Below are positions 1 through 3,862 of a stretch of DNA of 5,863 bases, in pieces. The stretch is from Chloroflexota bacterium (GTDB taxonomy: Bacteria; Chloroflexota; Anaerolineae; Anaerolineales; DRMV01): contig JAADEP010000220.1 of NCBI GenBank assembly GCA_013153335.1, positions 1 through 5,863 on the forward strand, in the 5' to 3' direction. Under the pieces are notes generated by a model. The model was not told the DNA's origin. It worked only from the letters and a program-made list of their open reading frames with translations, and made no database searches. The translations under genes and the position numbers were made by a program. The stretch's first letter is position 1; each line of letters starts with the position of its first letter.

Positions 1-47
1 CGACGCAAATAGTCGGAATGTTGAATACGATAATCGGGTAGCATCAT
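1..47 (-). CDS. 5' end of a gene cut by the left edge (possible sensor kinase-type protein)
   Basis: Fifteen codons are visible, beginning with two successive ATGs (47-45 and 44-42) and reading MMLPDYRIQHSDYLR before the window ends. The xxDYRxxxxDYL pattern recalls the N-terminus of some Chloroflexota GAF/PAS sensor histidine kinases, but fifteen residues cannot prove it. No strong Shine-Dalgarno precedes the ATG. Support for a gene start comes from the terminator of atpB and a TGCTATACT extended -10 element just upstream on the same strand. It is evidently not atpE, whose product would begin with a hydrophobic helix. The product guess is weak. Confidence 0.4.
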   Translation of the reverse strand, partial: MMLPDYRIQHSDYLR

Positions 48-112
48 GGCGGTTACTCGTCAGCTTGAGACGCAGCGGGTTGGCTCAAGCACCCTCCGTT
101 GGGTTTTGAGGA

Positions 113-118
113 AGTATA
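113..118 (-). promoter_or_regulatory. Possible extended -10 promoter for the left-edge gene
   Basis: On the minus strand the sequence reads TGCTATACT, an extended -10 element (TGn followed by a 5/6 match to TATAAT). There is no good -35 box. It lies between the atpB terminator and the ATG at 47, giving a leader of about 60 nt. The absence of a -35 would be tolerated by an extended -10 promoter, but this remains a motif-only call. Confidence 0.35.
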
Positions 119-135
119 GCACACGCGCCGACGCG

Positions 136-171
136 AAACGCCCCCGACCTCGTGGCCGGGGGCGCGGTTTC
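136..171 (-). terminator. Intrinsic-type terminator of the atpI-atpB unit
   Basis: An 8-bp perfect GC stem (139-146 with 157-164), continued by two more pairs after one mismatch, closes a small loop. It is flanked by AAA on one side and TTT on the other, so that reading the minus strand the hairpin ends GGGGGCG and is followed by TTTCG. It begins about 18 nt after the atpB stop codon. The short T run makes it a modest but plausible Rho-independent terminator. Confidence 0.6.
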
Positions 172-188
172 GAGCCGTCTTGGCGGCA

Positions 189-1241
189 TTAGTGATGCGC
201 TTGGGTGGCCTGGGCCATAAAGACCATGGCCAGCATGCCGAACACGAAGGCCTGGATCAGGCCGACGAACAACTCCAGGCCATAGAAGCCAAAGAGGATC
301 ATTGGCGCTAGCGTGCCCATGACGAAGAGCAACACCGAGCCCGCGAAAATGTTGCCGAACAACCGGAAGGAGAAGGAGAGAATCTTGGAGACCTCGGAGA
401 CGATCTCCAGAAGCCCGACCGCGAAGTCCAGAAGCCCCATACCGGGTTTGGTCACCAGGGCCCGGAAGTTGAAGAACTTCTCCAGGTAATGCAAGCCGTG
501 CGCTTGCAAGCCGAAGACTTGGGTCATGGTGACCGCGACCAAGGCCAGGGCTAGGGTGAAGTTGAGGTCGGTCGAAGCCACGCGGAAGAAGGGGACCAGC
601 GCGTACCGGGGTTCGGCCGCGTGGCCCGCGCCGTGGGTGCCTTCGGGGGTCACGTTGCCCGGCCCGTGGGCTTGATCGCCCGTGGGCTTCACGATGGTGT
701 AAAGCGCGCCGCCAAGCAGGGGCTTCACCGGATACCCGTGCTCGGATTCGTGCAAGAAGCCGATGGAGTCAATGCCGGGCAGGAGCTCCATCCAGTTGAC
801 CAAGAGCACCAGCATGGTGATGGTCGCGAAGTACGGGAAGATTTTTCGCGTCCATTTGCCAGCGGTAGCTTCGGTCAGGTTATAGATGACCTCCAGCGAG
901 CTGACGACCACGCCGCTGAAGCCGTCGATCACGTAATTGCCCGTGGCCAGGGCCTGCTTCACCCGTCGGCCCACGAAATAGCCAATGAGCAACACCGCGA
1001 TGTACGCGATGGCCCAGGTCACGAAGGTGTTGGTGAGGTAAACCGGGCCCAGGCCGGGGATCGAATACAGCACGATGGGATGCTCAGGGTTCGGCAGGGG
1101 CTCGGCGGGCAGTTGCACGTGCGGCTGAATGGGCGGGAAGAACTTCATCGCGACAATGGTAAGCACGATGAGGACGATAAGGGTTACGCACCCTGCGCCT
1201 CCGCTGCGCTGCTGTTGGGCGTTATGAGTTTGATTCGCCAC
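189..1241 (-). CDS. atpB: F-type ATP synthase subunit a (proton channel)
   Basis: This is the membrane subunit a of F1Fo ATP synthase, which forms the two proton half-channels against the c-ring. The 350-aa product carries the family core SFRLFGNIFAGSVLL, with Arg293 at the position of the essential Arg210 of E. coli, plus NWMELLPG (149-156), STDLNFTLALAL (223-234) and IQAFVFGML near the C-terminus. Extra features are an N-terminal hydrophobic helix (about 18-35) and a Gly/His-rich hydrophilic loop (about 186-212). They make it much longer than the E. coli protein (271 aa). Ser302 occupies the position of E. coli Glu219 and Glu323 that of His245. The start is GTG (1241-1239), preceded by AGGAGGAG at good spacing. 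The gene overlaps the end of atpI by 20 nt, so translation is probably coupled. It is followed by a terminator rather than by atpE, which is unusual. Confidence 0.96.
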   Translation of the reverse strand: MANQTHNAQQQRSGGAGCVTLIVLIVLTIVAMKFFPPIQPHVQLPAEPLPNPEHPIVLYSIPGLGPVYLTNTFVTWAIAYIAVLLIGYFVGRRVKQALATGNYVIDGFSGVVVSSLEVIYNLTEATAGKWTRKIFPYFATITMLVLLVNWMELLPGIDSIGFLHESEHGYPVKPLLGGALYTIVKPTGDQAHGPGNVTPEGTHGAGHAAEPRYALVPFFRVASTDLNFTLALALVAVTMTQVFGLQAHGLHYLEKFFNFRALVTKPGMGLLDFAVGLLEIVSEVSKILSFSFRLFGNIFAGSVLLFVMGTLAPMILFGFYGLELFVGLIQAFVFGMLAMVFMAQATQAHH

Positions 1242-1509
1242 GGCGCTGCTCCTCCTGCTTGGGGGTGGTAGAGGGGGTAATTCGGGAAACCGTCCGGCGG
1301 ACGATCCAGAACATGAGCACCAGCGTCACTGGAACGCTGGCGACCAGGAGAATGACCGTCCACAACGGACGGGTGTTAAAACGTGCATCCAACCACAAGC
1401 CCAGCAACAGGCTGACGATGATAATAAACGTGGTCAACAAGCCAACCTGGCTGGCGACCGCGGCCAAAGCCAGGTTCATGGCATAACGCTGCTTATCCGG
1501 CTTGCTCAT
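1222..1509 (-). CDS. AtpI/AtpZ-like ATP synthase accessory membrane protein
   Basis: A 95-aa protein with two membrane helices (about 22-40 and 49-70). It carries the AtpZ-type signature GLWLDARFNTRP at the helix hairpin, followed by a charged, Gln/Glu-rich C-terminal tail. AtpI/AtpZ proteins sit at the head of atp operons and are implicated in c-ring assembly or Mg2+/Ca2+ supply to the enzyme. The position directly upstream of atpB with a 20-nt overlap agrees. I chose the ATG at 1509 rather than in-frame starts at 1584, 1545 or 1539. A -10 box at 1544-1549 puts transcription start near 1537, downstream of those codons, and GGTGGG lies just ahead of 1509. AtpI and AtpZ cannot be separated with certainty by eye. 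Confidence 0.85.
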   Translation of the reverse strand: MSKPDKQRYAMNLALAAVASQVGLLTTFIIIVSLLLGLWLDARFNTRPLWTVILLVASVPVTLVLMFWIVRRTVSRITPSTTPKQEEQRRGESNS

Positions 1510-1543
1510 CGATCCCACCCGGTCTTGGTCAAAATGCATGGGC

Positions 1544-1572
1544 ATTGTATCACAAGTCGCGCAAGGGTCCAA
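1544..1572 (-). promoter_or_regulatory. Promoter of atpI-atpB
   Basis: Minus-strand TTGGAC (1572-1567), a 17-bp spacer and TACAAT (1549-1544). The -10 box matches 5/6 and the -35 box 3/6 to the sigma-70 consensus. Predicted transcription start near 1537 leaves a leader of about 28 nt before the atpI ATG. The -35 box is only 5 bp from the -35 box of the opposing rpmF promoter. Confidence 0.6.
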
Positions 1573-1577
1573 GAGTC

Positions 1578-1606
1578 TTGACACCCGTTTCGGCTTCGCC
1601 TATAAT
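1578..1606 (+). promoter_or_regulatory. Perfect-consensus promoter of rpmF
   Basis: TTGACA (1578-1583), exactly 17 bp, then TATAAT (1601-1606): a 12/12 match to the housekeeping consensus at optimal spacing. Transcription should start near 1613, about 50 nt ahead of the rpmF ATG. Such strength suits a ribosomal protein gene. Confidence 0.9.
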
Positions 1607-1663
1607 CGCCTCCGCTGTCACGAGCTTTGTTCATCCGGTTCGACATTTTTGAGGAGAAGAACC

Positions 1664-1849
1664 ATGCCTCCTGTACCAAAGAAAAAGCACCCGCGTTCTT
1701 ACACGCGCCACCGACGTTCGCGTTGGATGCGCCTTGAGGCCAAGCAGTTGGTCCCGTGCCCCAACTGCGGCCAGCCCAAGTTGCCCCACCGCGTGTGCCC
1801 CCATTGCGGATATTATAAGGGCCGCGAGGTGGTCGAAGGGCAAGCGTAA
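1664..1849 (+). CDS. rpmF: Large ribosomal subunit protein bL32, zinc-binding form
   Basis: A 61-aa basic protein, normal for bL32, a component of the 50S subunit. The N-terminus MPPVPKKKHPRSYTRHRRS is the typical L32 opening, with an unusual extra proline. It is followed by R-W-M-R-L-E. Cys32-x2-Cys35 (CPNC) and Cys45-x2-Cys48 (CPHC) form the zinc-ribbon site, so this is the Zn-dependent (C+) paralogue. The start at 1664 is set by GAGGAG at 1651-1656, 7 nt upstream, and by the M-x-V-P-K-K-K start of the family. It appears monocistronic: rpmF often follows a DUF177 gene or precedes plsX in other bacteria, but neither is here. Confidence 0.96.
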   Translation: MPPVPKKKHPRSYTRHRRSRWMRLEAKQLVPCPNCGQPKLPHRVCPHCGYYKGREVVEGQA

Positions 1850-1901
1850 CGGCTGATTTGAGCGAGACAGGCTTTGCGGTTGACTCGCCAACCGCGCCCA
1901 A

Positions 1902-1921
1902 GGGCGCCGGACTTGGCGCCC
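1902..1921 (+). terminator. GC hairpin after rpmF (possible terminator)
   Basis: Perfect 7-bp arms GGGCGCC (1902-1908) and GGCGCCC (1915-1921) close a 6-nt loop, about 50 nt after the rpmF stop. The left arm could alternatively pair with GCGCCC at 1894-1899, but that loop would be only 2 nt. No T run follows, so termination here is uncertain. Its location just ahead of the speD promoter is the main argument. Confidence 0.4.
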
Positions 1922-1931
1922 AGGCCTTCCC

Positions 1932-1960
1932 TTGCCACATTGAGATAATGCCCCTATAAT
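1932..1960 (+). promoter_or_regulatory. Promoter of the speD-bpsA operon
   Basis: TTGCCA (1932-1937), a 17-bp spacer, and TATAAT (1955-1960): 5/6 and 6/6 matches to the sigma-70 consensus. The -10 box sits inside CCCCTATAATTGGGG (1951-1965), an imperfect palindrome that could be an operator. Predicted start near 1967 gives a leader of about 336 nt before the speD ATG, far longer than translation needs. Confidence 0.8.
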
Positions 1961-1977
1961 TGGGGAACGAAACAGGG

Positions 1978-2024
1978 ACCGGGTTCACGCTCGGTTTCTT
2001 TCGTCTTTGTGAAAGAAAAGACCG
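1978..2024 (+). other. Alternative hairpins in the speD leader
   Basis: Two stems share bases. Hairpin A pairs ACCGGG (1978-1983) with CTCGGT (1990-1995), including one G-T pair, around a 6-nt loop. Hairpin B pairs 1995-2002 with 2011-2018 (8 bp, loop GTCTTTGT), then 1992-1994 with 2022-2024 after a 3-nt bulge. Since 1992-1995 are used in both, they are mutually exclusive, as in a regulatory switch. No known riboswitch consensus was recognised. Confidence 0.4.
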
Positions 2025-2057
2025 CGGAACAGCGTTGGTATCCGTGGAGGACGCATC

Positions 2058-2132
2058 ATGGATCTTGGGCTTTTGATGGACCGATACGACCTGCTCCATT
2101 ACGGAGGCTACCATGCACGGCATTATGACTGA
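2058..2132 (+). CDS. Upstream ORF 1 in the speD leader (24 aa)
   Basis: A 24-codon frame opening MDLGLLMDRYDLLHYGG and ending in YD. GGAGG at 2046-2050 is 7 nt before the ATG, which is ideal. The peptide is rich in Tyr (4) and His (3) and lacks Lys. It lies about 90 nt after the predicted transcription start, and its last 20 nt overlap upstream ORF 2. I do not recognise the peptide. It is a candidate leader peptide whose translation could control speD, not necessarily a functional protein. Evidence is the ribosome binding site, position and overlap chain only. Confidence 0.5.
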   Translation: MDLGLLMDRYDLLHYGGYHARHYD

Positions 2133-2220
2133 GGCCGGGGCTCGGGGTGTGCCCCCGGGCGCCGGGGTACAGGTGATCGGCTTCGGCAGGCCCGAGGGGG
2201 TCAGGCGCAAACCCCAGTGA
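2113..2220 (+). CDS. Upstream ORF 2 in the speD leader (35 aa)
   Basis: A 35-codon frame opening MHGIMTEAGARGVPPGAG, Gly/Pro/Arg-rich and ending RRKPQ. GGAGG at 2103-2107 lies 5 nt before its ATG, inside upstream ORF 1. The ribosome binding site would therefore be covered or exposed by ribosomes on ORF 1. A strong hairpin (2140-2160) lies within the coding part. Its stop codon TGA shares its A with the ATG of the next mini-ORF. The family is unrecognised. It is either a leader peptide or a small protein, with the first favoured by the overlap chain. Confidence 0.5.
   Translation: MHGIMTEAGARGVPPGAGVQVIGFGRPEGVRRKPQ
2140..2160 (+). other. Strong hairpin inside upstream ORF 2
   Basis: GCTCGGGG (2140-2147) pairs with CCCCGGGC (2153-2160), an 8-bp stem with one G-T pair and a 5-nt loop. 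There is no T run, so it is unlikely to be a simple terminator. It could stall or reshape the leader when ORF 1 or ORF 2 is translated. Confidence 0.4.
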
Positions 2221-2237
2221 TGGGTGTTGGCGTTTGA
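2220..2237 (+). CDS. Mini upstream ORF (MGVGV)
   Basis: A five-codon frame, ATG at 2220-2222 and TGA at 2235-2237, overlapping the upstream ORF 2 stop by one base (TGATG). It has no ribosome binding site of its own, so only termination-reinitiation could translate it. It ends 65 nt before speD. It may be fortuitous. Confidence 0.25.
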   Translation: MGVGV

Positions 2238-2302
2238 CCCGCTCGGGTTTGCCATTTAACTCGCGCCTGGGGCGCACATCCCAGTTTCTTCAGGAGGTGC
2301 TT

Positions 2303-2722
2303 ATGGCCGTTCTGTCCGCGACGTCTCCGCCAGTGGCGCAAGCCCAAACGTCTTCATCGCATCCCAACGACCGCCAGCATTTGCCCCCTGTAGGTTTGCA
2401 CATCATCGCCGATCTCTACGGCGTGCCGCGCGAACGCATCGCGCGCGTCGAGGACGTCGTGCCCATTTTGGAACGGATCGTGCGCGAAGCCAAGCTCTCG
2501 CGCTTGGGCTCCAATTATCACCAGTTCGAACCCGAGGGGATGACGGGCGTCATCCTGCTGGCGGAGAGCCATCTCGCGATCCACACCTGGCCCGAAACCG
2601 GGCTGGTCAACCTCGACATCTTCACGTGTGGGGACCCGGAACAAGCTCGCGAGGCCTTTCGCTTGGCCTTGAAGTACTTCCAACCGGCCTCCTACCGTCA
2701 TCTCGTGATGGAACGGGGGTGA
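2303..2722 (+). CDS. speD: S-adenosylmethionine decarboxylase proenzyme (pyruvoyl type)
   Basis: SpeD decarboxylates S-adenosylmethionine to give the aminopropyl donor for polyamine synthesis. The 139-aa product is the short bacterial/archaeal class. The self-cleavage site is Glu88-Ser89 in AESHLAIHTWPE; Ser89 becomes the pyruvoyl group. His94 and Cys109 (in DIFTCG) fall at +5 and +20 from the serine, matching the catalytic His and Cys of Thermotoga maritima SpeD. The family core starts near residue 30 (GLHIIADLYG), so about 28 residues of polar, Ala/Ser/Gln-rich extension precede it. The ATG at 2303 is chosen because AGGAGGT (2292-2298) precedes it. An upstream TTG frame from 2234 lacks this. 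bpsA follows after 3 bp. Some SpeD homologues have become ornithine or arginine decarboxylases, but pairing with bpsA favours AdoMet. Confidence 0.95.
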   Translation: MAVLSATSPPVAQAQTSSSHPNDRQHLPPVGLHIIADLYGVPRERIARVEDVVPILERIVREAKLSRLGSNYHQFEPEGMTGVILLAESHLAIHTWPETGLVNLDIFTCGDPEQAREAFRLALKYFQPASYRHLVMERG

Positions 2723-2725
2723 GGT

Positions 2726-3760
2726 ATGGACCGCATCGGCAACCAATGGCTGCAGGTGCTTTCCCAAGGCCCGATTTCGGTCTATCGCCTGCTGGATAGC
2801 CAGGACGCGTCGCTGCCCGAATTCTTCCAACGTCTGCAGGATTGGCTCCAGCAGGGCCTGATCGAGCTTGCCGATGGTCGTGTGCGTTTAACCGAAAAAG
2901 GCCGGGCTTTGGCCGAGTCCTTGGGGGTCTTTTACGAACCTGTGCGTTGCCCGCGGTGCCACGGAACCGGATACGTGCTCGGGCCCCGACTCGAGCGCGT
3001 CTACCAACGCTACCTTGATATTGCTCGCCGCCGGCCGCGGGTGAAAGCCGAGTATGACCAGGGCTTCATCGACCCCGAAGGCGTGATGCGGCGGGTTGCG
3101 TTCATGTACGAGCGCGGGGATCTGACGGCCGCGCACTTGTTCATCGTCGGGGATGATGATTTGCTCAGCCTGGCGGCGGCTTTGACCGGGCTTCCTGAGC
3201 GCATCGTGGTGATGGACATCGACCGCGAGCTCATCGATTTCATCCAACGCGAGGCCGATGCGCACCAGCTACCCATTGAGGCCCGGGTGATCGATGTGCA
3301 ATACGCCCTGCCCGAAGACCTGCAAGGTCAGTTCGACGTGTTCGTTACCGACCCCGTCGAAACCCTGCCCGGGATTGAGCTCTTCCTCTCGCGAGGTGCG
3401 AGCGCCCTGCGCGGCCCGGGGTGCGCGGGCTATTTTGGCTTGACCACTTTAGAGGCCTCGCGGGCGAAGTGGTACCGCATCCAAAAAATGTTGCTCGACA
3501 TGGGCTTTGTCATTACCGATATCCGTCGCCAATTCAACGTCTATCCCAACACCGAAGGGAATTTCTTCACGTTTGAGGAGAAGCTGCCCATCGTACAACA
3601 CCTGGGCGTTCCCACGGATCACGACTGGTATCGGTCGTCGTTCTATCGCATCGAAGCGGTCCAGCCTCCCCGGCCCGTCGTCACCGGGACCCGCATCTTG
3701 GACGACGCGGTGTATCGGGATGAGGAGAGCTGGGCGACGCCTTATTACGGAACGAAATAA
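2726..3760 (+). CDS. bpsA: N4-bis(aminopropyl)spermidine synthase (branched-chain polyamine synthase)
   Basis: BpsA transfers aminopropyl groups from decarboxylated AdoMet to the internal nitrogen of spermidine, giving branched polyamines that stabilise nucleic acids in thermophiles. The 344-aa protein matches the DUF43/BpsA family in length and order. It has an N-terminal winged-helix-like part (about 1-70), a CPRCHGTGY knuckle (Cys75, Cys78), and then a Rossmann methyltransferase-like domain. That domain has FIVGDDDLLS (139-148), the conserved acidic GDDD motif, VMDID (162-166) for the nucleoside, and FVTDPVETLPG (206-216). The aromatic C-terminal part includes FNVYPNTEGNFFTFEE. The ATG lies 3 bp after the speD stop; its ribosome binding site GGGGGTGAGG overlaps the end of speD, so the two are one operon. 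No speE is in the window, so spermidine must come from elsewhere. Acceptor specificity cannot be read from sequence. Confidence 0.92.
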   Translation: MDRIGNQWLQVLSQGPISVYRLLDSQDASLPEFFQRLQDWLQQGLIELADGRVRLTEKGRALAESLGVFYEPVRCPRCHGTGYVLGPRLERVYQRYLDIARRRPRVKAEYDQGFIDPEGVMRRVAFMYERGDLTAAHLFIVGDDDLLSLAAALTGLPERIVVMDIDRELIDFIQREADAHQLPIEARVIDVQYALPEDLQGQFDVFVTDPVETLPGIELFLSRGASALRGPGCAGYFGLTTLEASRAKWYRIQKMLLDMGFVITDIRRQFNVYPNTEGNFFTFEEKLPIVQHLGVPTDHDWYRSSFYRIEAVQPPRPVVTGTRILDDAVYRDEESWATPYYGTK

Positions 3761-3810
3761 GGCCTGCCTTGAGGGATTCCCAGAGGCCGCCCATGCCCTC
3801 AAGACAGGCC
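3761..3810 (+). terminator. Long hairpin immediately after bpsA
   Basis: GGCCTGCCTTGAGGG (3761-3775) pairs with CCCTCAAGACAGGCC (3796-3810), a 15-bp stem with one mismatch and a 20-nt loop. It starts at the first base after the bpsA stop codon. No T run follows, so it may act as an RNA 3'-end stabiliser or as part of a compound terminator with the next hairpin. Confidence 0.5.
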
Positions 3811-3817
3811 CTCGGAG

Positions 3818-3846
3818 CCGGGCCCCGGTCGCGAGCCGGGGCCCGG
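3818..3846. terminator. GC-only hairpin between convergent genes (probable bidirectional terminator)
   Basis: Perfect 11-bp arms CCGGGCCCCGG (3818-3828) and CCGGGGCCCGG (3836-3846) enclose the 7-nt loop TCGCGAG. It lies 57 nt after bpsA and 16 nt after the end of the minus-strand CpXC gene, so it could end transcripts from both sides. Neither side has a clear T run, so the mechanism is uncertain. Confidence 0.55.
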
Positions 3847-3862
3847 AGCCTCCCCCTATCGG

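Noticed and set aside
621..1271. 216-codon plus-strand frame across atpB and the atpI end
   Set aside because: It is antisense to strongly recognised atpB/atpI, has no ribosome binding site, and its Arg/Gly/His-rich product has no family character.
1510..1584. Longer AtpI starting at 1584 or 1545
   Set aside because: These codons lie upstream of the predicted transcription start (about 1537), and the added Cys-rich residues are not part of the family.
1506..2255. 249-codon minus-strand frame through rpmF and the speD leader
   Set aside because: It runs antisense to rpmF and two strong plus-strand promoters, and its product is low-complexity and unrecognisable. It is best explained by GC-rich codon shadowing.
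2234..2302. Upstream TTG start extending SpeD by 23 residues
   Set aside because: The TTG has no ribosome binding site, while the ATG at 2303 has AGGAGGT at correct spacing; the added residues do not fit the family.
1967..2302. Known riboswitch (SAM, SAH, preQ1 or guanidine class) in the speD leader
   Set aside because: I could not match any consensus core by eye; only generic hairpins and small ORFs are supported.
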